A stretch of 64,000 nt of DNA from Mycolicibacterium vinylchloridicum (GCF_013404075.1 NZ_JACBJQ010000001.1:310001-374000); one strand, 5' to 3'; counted from the first letter of the stretch, positions 37,180-46,756 are shown. Notes: generated by a model not told the origin, from the sequence alone. Numbers and translations: made by a program.

Positions 37180-38655
37180 GTGGGGATTTCACTGGCGGAT
37201 CTGGACCGGTGGGACCCGGGCTCAATTCGTGGTGTCGCTACCGCGACCAGCAACCGCGCGATTCACTTTCGCGATGTCGCACACAATCAAGGTGCGATCA
37301 TCGCAAAGCTGGAGTGGGAGGGCGCCTCCAAGGAGGCAGCTGTTGCCCGAGCTCAGGCGATCAGCAACAGCCTGCTCAAGCACGCCGACGAGTGTGATCA
37401 AGCGGCACGTGACGTCGCGTCTGCTGCCTCCGAAGTGGAGTCCGTCAAATCTGAATGGACGCGTATTCAGCGGATGGCAGACAGATGGGGAATCACGATC
37501 GATATCGCCACGAGTTCATTGTCATCCTTTCATTCGACCGATCCCGAGCAAGAGGCCGAGAACGAACGCCACCTGCAGATCGTCCACGATGCGATTGTCG
37601 ATCTGCTGCGGCGCGCCGATTCCGCCGATCAGCACCTCGCAAAAGCCGTCGGCAACGCGACATCTGAAATGACCGACGGTGACAGCGCCGAATCGCCCGT
37701 GGCTCCCGACCCAATCCAGAAGCGCAACCAAATCGATGCGTTCCGTAGGACGTTCGGCCGCGACCCCGTCACTGTAAGTGACTGGGAGACGGCTGCGGCA
37801 CTGGATCCGCACAGCTACAACCCGAAGAACAAAGGCGTTGAAGCGAATATCGTCGTCGCTCGCATCACGCCGGTACCGGGTCAAGGTGTCGTCCGCACGA
37901 ATCTGTTCATTCCCAGCAAGGACGTCTGGGCACCTGCCCTCGAACTCCCACCGTTCGACAACGACCACTTGCTCCCTTACGACAACAACGTCGGCGACAA
38001 CCGGGGCTTTAGCCCGTACACCGGCCCCGAGGATTCCCGTGTTGCCATCTACACCGACTTCGAAAACGGGATCATCGTCGCCCGCCAAAATCCGTCAGTG
38101 AATGCCGACACCGGCCAGGTACGGGCCGGCACACCCGATGTCTCCGCGGTCCAACAGTCGAACGGTGCAGTTCTCCTCCGCTACAACGCAGCCGATCCGT
38201 TCTCGCCGGGTGGCGAGGCTCCCGCGAAGGCCATTCCGTTCAGCGTCAACGGAACATTGGGCATCAGCCCAGGTGTCGACGGCCCGCGCGTCGGCGGCGA
38301 GGTCACCACCTTCCCTGCGCTCGAGATCTACGGCGACCGTGGTGGCACGACGACGCCGCTATTGCAATCGTGGCCCAGCCTTACCGACGACGCTTCCGGG
38401 CCGATGCTCGGTCTGCTGCCCCACAAAGCCGTGGGCGACGGCACCGTCATCACCAGCTTCAACAGTGTCATTCCGCAGTTCGAGCCACCACAGCTCGGGC
38501 CAGTACACAGCCCACATTCCGTGCCGATAGCGCCGCCGATGTCCATTGTGCCCCCGGGCAACTTCACCCCCTTCGGACCGGCGACGGGAGGTGAGGCCCC
38601 GGTCATCCGGACGTTCACACCGTTACAGGGCACCGAATTCCTTCCCTCACCCTGA
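37180..38655 (+). CDS. Large ESX-substrate-like / WXG-type N-terminal protein of unknown function
   Basis: A 491-residue protein (GTG start; an open frame runs back to 37048 without protein-like composition). The N-terminus, GISLADLDRWDPGSIRGV, helical to about residue 160, resembles mycobacterial proteins with a WXG100/LXG-like helical hairpin feeding into ESX-secreted effectors. Residues about 185-400 form a beta-rich region (ANIVVARITPVPGQGVVRTN, NDHLLPYDNNVGD) of a family seen in other mycobacteria, and the C-terminus is Pro-rich. No toxin catalytic motif recognised. Followed by a micro-ORF, two small membrane proteins and a convergent WXG100-like gene; a secreted effector/immunity arrangement is plausible but unproven. 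Confidence 0.65.
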   Translation: MGISLADLDRWDPGSIRGVATATSNRAIHFRDVAHNQGAIIAKLEWEGASKEAAVARAQAISNSLLKHADECDQAARDVASAASEVESVKSEWTRIQRMADRWGITIDIATSSLSSFHSTDPEQEAENERHLQIVHDAIVDLLRRADSADQHLAKAVGNATSEMTDGDSAESPVAPDPIQKRNQIDAFRRTFGRDPVTVSDWETAAALDPHSYNPKNKGVEANIVVARITPVPGQGVVRTNLFIPSKDVWAPALELPPFDNDHLLPYDNNVGDNRGFSPYTGPEDSRVAIYTDFENGIIVARQNPSVNADTGQVRAGTPDVSAVQQSNGAVLLRYNAADPFSPGGEAPAKAIPFSVNGTLGISPGVDGPRVGGEVTTFPALEIYGDRGGTTTPLLQSWPSLTDDASGPMLGLLPHKAVGDGTVITSFNSVIPQFEPPQLGPVHSPHSVPIAPPMSIVPPGNFTPFGPATGGEAPVIRTFTPLQGTEFLPSP

Positions 38656-38701
38656 CCGCGCCGTGCGCGCATTGTTTGAGGTCAGCCGGGGAGGATCGAC
38701 A

Positions 38702-38773
38702 ATGGCAAGTCCTACAGTCGATTTGCGACGGGAAGACTTGTACCCATCGCTAGCAAGGCCACTGAGGGGCTAA
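38702..38773 (+). CDS. Micro-ORF, 23 residues
   Basis: ATG at 38702 preceded by GGGAGGA at 6-bp spacing, one of the strongest ribosome sites in this region, encodes a 23-residue peptide beginning MASPTVDLRREDLY. Its TAA is 2 bp before the next ATG (38776), so it could be a translated leader or coupling peptide for the small membrane protein. No family known. Confidence 0.4.
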   Translation: MASPTVDLRREDLYPSLARPLRG

Positions 38774-38775
38774 AC

Positions 38776-39081
38776 ATGGCACGTCCGGTCGTTGACTGGC
38801 AGAGAGCTACGTTCGTTGGCGCTGTTTCTGGTGGAGTGTTCTGGGGGCTGGCCGCAGGGGCGATATTGGTCTCGAAAGCCTCTGCAACGGCTGTCATCGC
38901 GATCTGTATCAGCGCGGCTGTCCTGGCGGTCGTTGGCGCATTCATCTACCGCCGCAGCATTAGCCCGCGCAATCGCGCCGTCGGGATCGGCCTGGTCCTA
39001 GCCCCGCTCACGGGTCTTGCACCAGTGCTTGCCGTTTGGCTCCCGGGCCTCTTCACCCACGCAACCTCTTGGAAAGGGTGA
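38776..39081 (+). CDS. Small three-helix membrane protein
   Basis: A 101-residue protein with three hydrophobic segments (FVGAVSGGVFWGLAAGAILV; AVIAICISAAVLAVVGAFI; IGLVLAPLTGLAPVLAVWLPGL). GAGGGG precedes the ATG. Located between a large effector-like protein gene and another small membrane protein gene on the same strand, ending 10 bp before the latter. Function unknown; an immunity or secretion-accessory role is only inference from position. Confidence 0.6.
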   Translation: MARPVVDWQRATFVGAVSGGVFWGLAAGAILVSKASATAVIAICISAAVLAVVGAFIYRRSISPRNRAVGIGLVLAPLTGLAPVLAVWLPGLFTHATSWKG

Positions 39082-39091
39082 CGACCGACCC

Positions 39092-39364
39092 ATGGGTACG
39101 CCGCCGCACAATCCCGAATCTCCGGCACTTCAGGAACAGCATCCGATCGCGCTGCTGGCCGGGCTGTTTGTCGGCTTCGCTTCGGTGATTCTGACCTTGG
39201 GCTTCTTGTGGCCGTTGGCCCCACTGTTCCCCGCTGCGGTCGCCGCTGTCGCTTCGGTGCTCCCGTTCAAGAACCATTGGCAGGTCGCCCGTGGCGCGTT
39301 CTATGCATGCCTAGGGGTTGTGGCATTCGAAGTGGTTTTTGTACTGATTCTTCTGCTGCGCTGA
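39092..39364 (+). CDS. Small membrane protein
   Basis: A 90-residue protein with a polar Pro-rich N-terminus (MGTPPHNPESPALQEQ) and about three hydrophobic helices (LLAGLFVGFASVILTLGFLWPLAPLF; AAVAAVASVLPF; ACLGVVAFEVVFVLILLL). The ATG at 39092 begins the compositionally clear part; the earlier frame is a shadow of the preceding gene. Unknown function; possibly paired with the preceding membrane protein. Confidence 0.6.
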   Translation: MGTPPHNPESPALQEQHPIALLAGLFVGFASVILTLGFLWPLAPLFPAAVAAVASVLPFKNHWQVARGAFYACLGVVAFEVVFVLILLLR

Positions 39365-39368
39365 CGAT

Positions 39369-39689
39369 CTAACGGACGGCGTCCGCTTGGTCGCCAAGCC
39401 GCTCGAGTTCAGCAGCGCCGCGCTCGTCCATGGATTCGAACGCCCGGGCAGCTTCTACAACATGCGCCGCCTGCTCAGCGAGGGCGGTGTGGTGTGTGTC
39501 GGCCACCCGCTGCCAGGCGTTAGACATGCGCACCAGCGCATCGGCCGACCAACCCACCCATCCGGACTCCGAGTCGCTGAGGTCGACCATGGACTGCCGG
39601 TGGGACGCCGACAGCGCTGTTGCCTGCTCGGTGATGGCGGATCCGCCGCGGATCAGCCCGTCGACATCCACCTTCAGGTTGTCGGCCAC
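39369..39689 (-). CDS. WXG100-like small protein
   Basis: A 106-residue, all-helical protein with a WxG turn (ESGWVGWSADAL, Trp44-Gly46) between two helices, the size and layout of WXG100 (EsxA/EsxB-type) ESX secretion substrates. The GTG at 39689 is preceded by GGAGGGG; a longer frame starts 10 codons upstream without a ribosome site. A YxxxD/E secretion tag near the C-terminus is not evident, so it could be the partner that lacks it. Convergent with the small membrane protein genes and possibly the chaperone partner of the large protein at 37180. Confidence 0.7.
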   Translation of the reverse strand: MADNLKVDVDGLIRGGSAITEQATALSASHRQSMVDLSDSESGWVGWSADALVRMSNAWQRVADTHHTALAEQAAHVVEAARAFESMDERGAAELERLGDQADAVR

Positions 39690-39883
39690 GCGCCCCTCCA
39701 CAGCAAATTGATCAACCAAATTTTAGGCTGCCGGCTCGACCCGCGGTAGTCGGTCTGCACACCCCGACGCTCGGAGCACCACGGCCACGCCTGCGAGTCA
39801 CTCTTTTGGCGGAACCGTCAGACTTGTCACAGGTTGGCCCAACCGCCAGACACGAGCGGGCGAGCCCCGCTACCTATAGACGT

Positions 39884-41962
39884 ATGGGTGCAGGGGCGTT
39901 TGTCGGTCGAATCGGTGGACTTGCGGTAGCGCTGGGAATCGGGGTCGCGATCGTCTCCGGCGCCGGAGAGGCCGCGGCCGCGCCAGGGGGCTCAACAGGT
40001 TCATCGGCGACCGGAAATGCTGCGCCACGGCCCTCGGCCCAGCACAACACCAGGTCGGTCAGCAAGGCTACGACGCCGCGAGCATCCGTTCGATCGGTGA
40101 CCTCGGCCCGGATCAAGCCGACGGCGACCGCCACCGTGATCCGCACCACGGGTGACGAACCGGCGGTACCGGCCGACAACCCGCTGACCCTGGCGCTGGC
40201 GGCCGCATCGCGCCGAGAGGCGTTGGGCAACACCCAACGCACCCTCGTGGCGCCCGTCGCCACGACCACGACACCGGTGACCGCCGCCGCAGTACCCAGC
40301 ACCCCATCATCGGTGGTGGCCATCCCGCAGCAGGCGCCGCTGGCCTTCCTGCAACGCATCCCGGTCCTCGGACCGGTGCTGTTCACCCCGATCGTGGCGG
40401 CCATGCATCAGGTCCCGGTTCTCGGCGACGTGCTCCATCCGCTGTTCGGCTATCCGGAGTACCCGGGCACACCGTCGGATGCCGCGCGGCCGCGGGACGT
40501 CAAGGTGGTCTCGTTCGACGGCGCGCAGATCTACGTGCACTTCATGCCTGCCACCGGACTGCAGGAAGGCAGCCAGGCGCCGACGATCTTCTACGGCCCG
40601 GGATTGGGGATGCCCGGCCAGACGAGCATCTACGGCAGCGTGGTGGATGGCGTGCTCACCAATGCCCTGGGTATGCCGAGCATTCTTGCGTTGCGCAACG
40701 CGGGCTACAACGTCGTCACGTGGGACCCGCGCGGTGAATACAGCTCGGGCGGCCAACTGCAGATCGACTCACCGGAGTACGAGGCCCGCGACGTGTCGGC
40801 GATCATCAGTTGGGTCGCAACACAACCGGAGGTCCTGCTCGACGGCCAAGACAGCGATCTCGACCCTCGGATGGGTATGGTGGGAGCGTCTTACGGCGGC
40901 GGCATCCAATTGGTCACGGCTGCAACCGATCACCGGGTCGACGCAATCGTGCCCACGATCGCGTGGAACAGCCTGAACACTTCGCTCTACAAATCGCAGT
41001 CGTTCAAGAGTGGCTGGGGCACGCTGTTGTCCGCGGTGCTGGTCCTCACGCTGGCGCGCACGAACCCGAAGATCCTTCCCGCCACCGTCTTCGGCGATCT
41101 CACCGGGTCACTGACGCAGGCGGACCAGGACCTACTGGCCGAGCGGGGCCCAGACTATCTGCTCTCCCAGATCACCGCCCCCACACTGCTGATCGAAGGC
41201 ACCGTCGACACCCTGTTCACCCTGGCCGAGGCCAACGCCAACGCACAGGCGCTCATGAACAACGTTGACACCAAGGTGATCTGGTTCTGTGGCGGACACG
41301 GCCTGTGCACCAACGATCTGTTCAACACCGGCGGCGTCCTCATCGAGAAGCGGACCCTGGAGTGGCTCGGCCGGTACGTCAAAGATGACGCCTCAGTGCC
41401 GACCGGCCCGCAGTTCGAGTGGGTAGACCAACGGGGTCAACACCTTTCATCCGCCTCATATGAGCTCACGCCAAGCGACCCGGTCGTGTTGTCCAGCGCC
41501 AAGTCCCGGACGCTGCCACTGGTGCCCTTCCTCGGGGCGGGCGGACTGTTCGGGGTGCTGCCGATCGGATCGTCGCGGGCGATCGACGCACTGAACTACT
41601 CCACGCCGGCCGTCACGACGACCACCTATGTCGTCGGCGCACCGCATCTGAGCTTCACCTACTCGGGCACGGGCTCAGGAGACCACCTGTACGCCCAGCT
41701 CGTCGACAACTCGACCGGGCAGGTGCTGGGCAACCAGGTGACCCCGATCAAGGTGACGCTGGACGGAACCGAGCGCGTCGCCGACATCGACCTCGAGATG
41801 GTGGCCCAAACGCTCAAGCCCGGCCAGAAGGTCACCCTGCAGGTGTTCGGCTCCTCGGCCTCGTACCGCGCGGTCGGGGCGCTGGGCACGGTCACCCTGT
41901 CGAACGTGGAACTGTCCCTGCCGACCGTGGATCCGTCGACCATCACCGTCGACGCGGCCTAG
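39884..41962 (+). CDS. Secreted S15/CocE-like serine hydrolase (X-Pro dipeptidyl-peptidase family)
   Basis: A 692-residue protein with an N-terminal signal peptide (FVGRIGGLAVALGIGVAI, cleavage near AAAA-P at about 37) and a Ser/Thr/Pro/Ala linker to about 150. The hydrolase domain contains nucleophile GASYGGGIQ near 330, Asp in EGTVDTLF near 445 and His in CGGHGLC near 470, then a jelly-roll domain typical of CocE/NonD proteins to the end. The ATG at 39884 is used; upstream sequence is not signal-like. Expected envelope-associated peptidase or esterase. Convergent with the MFS gene, overlapping 4 bp at the stops. Confidence 0.85.
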   Translation: MGAGAFVGRIGGLAVALGIGVAIVSGAGEAAAAPGGSTGSSATGNAAPRPSAQHNTRSVSKATTPRASVRSVTSARIKPTATATVIRTTGDEPAVPADNPLTLALAAASRREALGNTQRTLVAPVATTTTPVTAAAVPSTPSSVVAIPQQAPLAFLQRIPVLGPVLFTPIVAAMHQVPVLGDVLHPLFGYPEYPGTPSDAARPRDVKVVSFDGAQIYVHFMPATGLQEGSQAPTIFYGPGLGMPGQTSIYGSVVDGVLTNALGMPSILALRNAGYNVVTWDPRGEYSSGGQLQIDSPEYEARDVSAIISWVATQPEVLLDGQDSDLDPRMGMVGASYGGGIQLVTAATDHRVDAIVPTIAWNSLNTSLYKSQSFKSGWGTLLSAVLVLTLARTNPKILPATVFGDLTGSLTQADQDLLAERGPDYLLSQITAPTLLIEGTVDTLFTLAEANANAQALMNNVDTKVIWFCGGHGLCTNDLFNTGGVLIEKRTLEWLGRYVKDDASVPTGPQFEWVDQRGQHLSSASYELTPSDPVVLSSAKSRTLPLVPFLGAGGLFGVLPIGSSRAIDALNYSTPAVTTTTYVVGAPHLSFTYSGTGSGDHLYAQLVDNSTGQVLGNQVTPIKVTLDGTERVADIDLEMVAQTLKPGQKVTLQVFGSSASYRAVGALGTVTLSNVELSLPTVDPSTITVDAA

Positions 41963-43176
41963 AGTTTCGGGTCTCCCCTGCGCGCGTAGACCCGGGCCAA
42001 CGCCAGCTGCGCCAGGGCGAAAACCCCAAGGATGCCGCCGACGATCCCGAAGGCGCCATAGGCGCTGGCTCCTGACGAAAACGCCCCGCCCACAGCGCTG
42101 TTGATGCCCACCGACACCGCTGTCCGGCCGAACTCCGAGGCGGCCGTGACGCCGCCGGCGTGTTCGAGCGGGGTCAGTTCCTGGCGCCACCGCGTCATGA
42201 CCAGTCGGGCGCACACATTACTGACGCCGAACAGGAACACCGCCACGACCATGACGGGCAGGTTCACCGGTATCCAGCCCACTGCGAGCACCAGCGTCCC
42301 CAGCGCGCCGCCGACCACCCAGCCGATCCCGGTTCCCCTGTGCCGGGTCACCGCGTACAGCAGCGCCCCCGCGACCCCGCCGAGAGCGAACGCCGACCCG
42401 ATGTGACCGACGACGGCGGGATGGTGAAGCAGTCCCTTGGCGAAGAACGCGCTGAGGATCTTGCGCAGTTCGTAGAGGTGGAACAGCATCAGCCCGACGA
42501 CGACCAGCAACAGATACGGGTGGGCGAGAATGTATTTCAGCCCTTCCCAGGATCCGCCGTGCGGCTTGACGTCAGACGCGGCCCCCGACGCCATCGTTCT
42601 CGGGATCAGCAGATAGCAGCCTGCCGAGACCACGAACCCGATCGGGATGACGATGTGCGGAACGACGCCACCCGCCCACACCATGAGACCGCCGAGCATC
42701 AGCGGCCCGGCCACCGCGCCCACCTCGAAAGCCACTTCATACCGAGAGTTGATCCGGTCCAACAGATCTCGCCGGTGCCCGACCAGATCGAGCGGAACGG
42801 TGTGCACCGCGGTGTCCACGTACCCGCGGACCAGCGCCTCGAGTGTGTAGCACCCCATCACCACGGGCAGGGTCGCGAACCCGAAGATCATCGCGATCGG
42901 TATGCCGGCCAGGACGACACCCCGCAGGAGCGTCGAGAAGACCAGGACCAGCCGGGCACCCCACCGATCGGTCGGCCAACCGCCCAGGAAGGTGCCGAGC
43001 ATGTGGATTCCGGTGCCGAAGGCGGCAAAGAACGCGGCGCTGCCCAACGATCCGGACATGTCGGCGACCAGGAGTGGCTGCGCCAGATGGACGGCACTGT
43101 TGACGATCTGGGTCAGAAGGACTCCGCTGAGCAACCCGCCGAGGCGGACCGAATCGGTATCGGTCGCCGAGCTCAT
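41959..43176 (-). CDS. MFS transporter
   Basis: A 405-residue protein with about 12 hydrophobic helices and a conserved loop GTFLGGWPTDRWGAR between helices 2 and 3, the major facilitator motif A variant. Likely proton-coupled efflux or uptake across the inner membrane. Substrate unknown. Its ATG is 5 bp after the stop of the GAP-family gene, so the two are probably cotranscribed. Confidence 0.85.
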   Translation of the reverse strand: MSSATDTDSVRLGGLLSGVLLTQIVNSAVHLAQPLLVADMSGSLGSAAFFAAFGTGIHMLGTFLGGWPTDRWGARLVLVFSTLLRGVVLAGIPIAMIFGFATLPVVMGCYTLEALVRGYVDTAVHTVPLDLVGHRRDLLDRINSRYEVAFEVGAVAGPLMLGGLMVWAGGVVPHIVIPIGFVVSAGCYLLIPRTMASGAASDVKPHGGSWEGLKYILAHPYLLLVVVGLMLFHLYELRKILSAFFAKGLLHHPAVVGHIGSAFALGGVAGALLYAVTRHRGTGIGWVVGGALGTLVLAVGWIPVNLPVMVVAVFLFGVSNVCARLVMTRWRQELTPLEHAGGVTAASEFGRTAVSVGINSAVGGAFSSGASAYGAFGIVGGILGVFALAQLALARVYARRGDPKL

Positions 43177-43181
43177 GAACG

Positions 43182-43934
43182 TCAGCGACCCGGCATGTGC
43201 TCGAAGGCCCCGTGGCCGACGAAGGCGGCGGCGGCCAACAGGAGTACGGCCACGATCCAGCGACCATGAACCTTCATGATGCGCTCGTAGCCCTCCTTGA
43301 TCGCGCCGGCGGCCCCCGGTCGCACGATCTCGATGACCGTCGGTGCCAGCGCGGGGATCACCGCGATCACCGCGAACACCACGGCAGCGAGCGTGCGTTC
43401 ACCGCGGCCGGCGATCTGCAGTATCTGATGCCCGGCGGCGATGGCGATCGGGAACACTTTCGGGTGCAATCCGCAGATGGTGAAGCCCGCCAGCGCGGCG
43501 CGGGTAATACGTTGGCGCGCAGGTAGATCCGCCTTCAGATCGAGCCCCGGGAAGCGTTCGACCAGTTTTGCCGGTAGCTTGCGACGCTGGCTCTCGGGTT
43601 TGGAGACGTCGACGATCGGCCTGTGCCGGATTGCGCCGAGCGCCCGGCGCAGACCGATCGCCAGTAGCGCGATCGCGATCAGTAGGCGCACGATGAAGCC
43701 GGGCCAGGAGGTGTGATGGGCGTCCGCCCCGGCCGCCGAGCCCGTCAAGGCCGCGATCCCCACGCCGATACCGGTGGCGAAGGCAATGCCGACAACGGCG
43801 CCGCCGGAGAAGGCGAGCGTCGCCTGCCGGGGCACCACCTTGTCGCTGGCGACGACCAGGCCCAGGACCAGCGTCTCGGGGCTGAACAGCAACGCGAGCG
43901 CGAGGGTCGCGATAACGGCGAGGTGTGTGCTCAC
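43182..43934 (-). CDS. GAP-family (LysE-like) membrane protein
   Basis: A 250-residue polytopic protein. Start is the GTG at 43934, preceded by GGAGGT; the longer frame upstream has Pro/Arg-rich non-protein-like sequence. Segments VSTHLAVIATLALALLFSPE, AFSGGAVVGIAFATGIGVGIA and RLLIAIALLAIGLRRAL are transmembrane. The GAP family is implicated in export of lipids or small molecules. Second GAP-family gene in this window (the other is at 24358). Confidence 0.8.
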   Translation of the reverse strand: MSTHLAVIATLALALLFSPETLVLGLVVASDKVVPRQATLAFSGGAVVGIAFATGIGVGIAALTGSAAGADAHHTSWPGFIVRLLIAIALLAIGLRRALGAIRHRPIVDVSKPESQRRKLPAKLVERFPGLDLKADLPARQRITRAALAGFTICGLHPKVFPIAIAAGHQILQIAGRGERTLAAVVFAVIAVIPALAPTVIEIVRPGAAGAIKEGYERIMKVHGRWIVAVLLLAAAAFVGHGAFEHMPGR

Positions 43935-43980
43935 GTGCACCTCCGCGCTGGCATGGCGGTAGATTAACGCGCCGCCCGCG

Positions 43981-45039
43981 CTAGCGCGCAGCCCCCTGGG
44001 AAAGCTGGCGCGCCACCTCGCCGTAGCGTTCGAAGCGCTCGTCGTCACCGAGTGCGTTGTAGAGCACGATGCGGCTCGCGGTCCCCTGGTATTTGTGTTC
44101 GAGCGCGCCGGCCAGCCCGTCCCAGGTCGACTCGGTGGCGAACCTGGCGATGTGGTCGTCGGTGATCTGGGCGGCCATCCCGGGAATGTCGCCGGCCTTC
44201 TGGTTTTCCCGGATGCGGGCCGTGGTGCCCTCGAAGCCCGCCTCATCCCAGATGAACGCGTAGTTGGGCGTGCTGCCGTAGAAGCTCATGGAAAACCGGA
44301 CCCGTTCCCGTTCCGCCGCGCGCTCCTCCTCGGTGTCGCCGACGATCGTCATCACCGGCACGATCAACGCGATTTCGGATGGCGATCGCCCCGATTTTTC
44401 CGCTCCCTCAGCCACTTTCGGCACCACGTGGCGGGCGATATAGCCGGGCTCGCCGATCGGGTGGACGTGCACGCCGTCGGCCACCTCACCGGCCATCCGC
44501 AGCATCCATGGGTTCACTGCGGCGATGTCGACTTTCGGATCGGGCTCATCGATGGGGCCTGCGCTCCACTGCGGCGTGATGAAGTCGAGGTTGTAGAACT
44601 CGCCGTGGTGATCGAGCGTGCCACCGCGAAAGGCGGCGAAGCAGGCCTTGACGGCCAGCACGTAGTCCCGCAGGCGCGGGCCGGGCCGTTCGAACGGCAT
44701 CCCGTAGCGCCGGGTCACGTGGGTTCGGACCTGGGTGCCCAGTCCGAGCCGGAAGTGTCCGCCGGTCGCCTCCTGGAGTTCCCACGCAGTGGCCGCCGTG
44801 ATGAACGGGCTGCGTGGAAAGGCAACAGCGACACCGGTCGACAACGCGAGGCCTGGTGCGGCTTGTGCCGCCACCGCTGCGTTGAGGTAGGGGGTGCGGC
44901 CGGTCTCGGTGAACAACATCCCGGAGAATCCGGCGGCCAGCGTGCGCTGCGCCAGCCCGCCGATCTGTCCCAGCGGGAGGGCAGTGGTCATGACGTCGAC
45001 GTCCACCAAACGAATGTAGCGGGCACGCCGAAACGCCAT
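43981..45039 (-). CDS. LLM-class F420-dependent oxidoreductase
   Basis: A 352-residue luciferase-like (alpha/beta)8 protein that probably uses coenzyme F420. Segments GFSGMLFTETGRTPY, LSTGVAVAFPRSPF, GHFRLGLGTQ and ADGVHVHPIGEPGY match the LLM family; the GLGTQ segment fits the flavin/F420 phosphate site. The ATG at 45039 has a weak upstream AGGAA; in-frame GTG (45006) and ATG (44991) are alternatives. Substrate unknown. The divergent start of a secreted phosphodiesterase gene is 73 bp away. Confidence 0.82.
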   Translation of the reverse strand: MAFRRARYIRLVDVDVMTTALPLGQIGGLAQRTLAAGFSGMLFTETGRTPYLNAAVAAQAAPGLALSTGVAVAFPRSPFITAATAWELQEATGGHFRLGLGTQVRTHVTRRYGMPFERPGPRLRDYVLAVKACFAAFRGGTLDHHGEFYNLDFITPQWSAGPIDEPDPKVDIAAVNPWMLRMAGEVADGVHVHPIGEPGYIARHVVPKVAEGAEKSGRSPSEIALIVPVMTIVGDTEEERAAERERVRFSMSFYGSTPNYAFIWDEAGFEGTTARIRENQKAGDIPGMAAQITDDHIARFATESTWDGLAGALEHKYQGTASRIVLYNALGDDERFERYGEVARQLSQGAAR

Positions 45040-45112
45040 GCGCGGGCTATTCCTGGATTTAGTCTGTGACACAGCTGTCAAATAGCTGTGGCGAAGGATC
45101 GGGGACGACGAC

Positions 45113-46756
45113 GTGGCGACGATCAAGCAGGTATGTCTAGGTGTTGCGGTCGCCGGCGTGGTGGCCGGCGGCGGTTCGGCGGTCGCGACGGCCGTCGCCT
45201 ACGCCGATTCCGGGTCACCGGATTCTCAGAGCGCGACCAAATCGTCGGGTTCGTCGCCCTCGGCATCGACCGCCCGGTCACGCAAGCCGGCGGCGAAGAC
45301 CGGCCTCGTCACCGGGCCGCGCCGCAGCGCCGCCAGCACAGCCGCACCCGCCGCATCGACGGCCGCACCGACCGCACGCCGGACCATCGCGCCGATGAAA
45401 CTCGCAGCGGGGCTGACCCTTCCGGCCCCGCTCCCGGCTCCGCCGCTGCCACTGGCCCCGGCAGGCAGCGTCACCACCGGCACTTCCCTGCGCGCCCGCA
45501 CCGCCGGCGTGACGGTCATCAACGTCGTCAACGACGCGGTCAACCCGACCGACGTCCATGTTCTGGTGATCGGTGTCGACGGCACCAATCTGCGCCGCGT
45601 GATCGCCGGCGACAACCCGAACTTCGATGCGCTGATGGGCGACAGCGTCACCGGGGTGGCCAGCATCGTCGGCCACACCACCATCTCCAACCCGTCGTGG
45701 ACCGCGATCCTGACCGGGGCGTGGGACAACCAGACCGGCGTCATCAACAACATCTTCACGGCCGACACCTACATGAAGTGGCCGACGGTGATCAACCAGC
45801 TCGAGTACTTCAACTCCGAGATCGACACGATGGTGATCGCGGACTGGGACGTCATCACCGATATCGCCCAGGCCGGCCAGTACCCCGTCGACCTCTACTC
45901 CTTCGTCCCGCAGGTGCCCGGTGACAGCAACTGGTCACTGACCGACGCCGAGGTCACCGCGCAGACGGTGGCGGCGATCGGGAGCGGCGACCCGCCGAAC
46001 TTCCTGTTCTCCTATCTGGTGCAGGTCGACGAGGCCGGGCACCAATACGGCGGCGCCTCACCGCAATACGCGGCGGCCATCAACCGCACCGACACCAATA
46101 TCGGCGCGATCATGGACGCGGTGAACACCTCCGGCGAGAACTGGACGGTCATCGTGGTCACCGACCACGGCCACCAGCCGCAGCTGGGCTTCGGGCACGG
46201 CTTCCAGTCCCCCGACGAGACCTCGACCTGGGTCATCGCCAACGGTGACGGCTTCGACCCGGGCCGGATGAACCTGGCCTACTCGATCATCGACGTCACG
46301 CCCACCGTGCTGTCGTTGTTCGGCGGACCGCCGCCGACAGGTTCACCCGGGGTGTCCCTGACCACGCTGGGCTCGAGCAACGTCCTCCCGGACGACCTGG
46401 ATCAAGCCCTGCTCGACGCCATCGCCCGTAACGGGTGGCCGGACATCCCCACCAACGTGGCGCTGAGCGCGCGGACCATCTTCGCCAGCATCCCGTACTT
46501 CCTGGATGGCGGAATCAACAGCATCAACACCGCTCTGCAGGGGATCGTGGATCAGAACATCTTCCTGATCAGCCAACTGGCCGCGGTGTCCAAGGTCGTG
46601 GTGCAAGTCCTCGGCGACGTGGGCGTGGCGGCCACCAGCGCGCTCGCCGAACTGGTTGCCTGGATGACCGGGGTCGACATCTTCTCGGCGGGGCATCCGC
46701 TGCCGCCGCCATCGGTGGCGACCGAACCCGAGACACCCCCGGTGCTGGTGGCCTGA
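45113..46756 (+). CDS. Secreted alkaline-phosphatase-superfamily phosphodiesterase
   Basis: A 547-residue exported protein: signal peptide about 1-32, an Ala/Ser/Pro-rich linker to 140, then an AP-superfamily catalytic domain. Metal and nucleophile motifs visible are VIGVDGTN (Asp), TTISNPSWTAILTG (Thr/Ser nucleophile), VQVDEAGHQYG (Asp, His) and VTDHGHQP (Asp, His); a later GFGHGFQS supplies the last His. Resembles nucleotide pyrophosphatase/phosphodiesterase proteins acting on phosphate diesters outside the membrane. GTG start after GGGGACG. Confidence 0.85.
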   Translation: MATIKQVCLGVAVAGVVAGGGSAVATAVAYADSGSPDSQSATKSSGSSPSASTARSRKPAAKTGLVTGPRRSAASTAAPAASTAAPTARRTIAPMKLAAGLTLPAPLPAPPLPLAPAGSVTTGTSLRARTAGVTVINVVNDAVNPTDVHVLVIGVDGTNLRRVIAGDNPNFDALMGDSVTGVASIVGHTTISNPSWTAILTGAWDNQTGVINNIFTADTYMKWPTVINQLEYFNSEIDTMVIADWDVITDIAQAGQYPVDLYSFVPQVPGDSNWSLTDAEVTAQTVAAIGSGDPPNFLFSYLVQVDEAGHQYGGASPQYAAAINRTDTNIGAIMDAVNTSGENWTVIVVTDHGHQPQLGFGHGFQSPDETSTWVIANGDGFDPGRMNLAYSIIDVTPTVLSLFGGPPPTGSPGVSLTTLGSSNVLPDDLDQALLDAIARNGWPDIPTNVALSARTIFASIPYFLDGGINSINTALQGIVDQNIFLISQLAAVSKVVVQVLGDVGVAATSALAELVAWMTGVDIFSAGHPLPPPSVATEPETPPVLVA

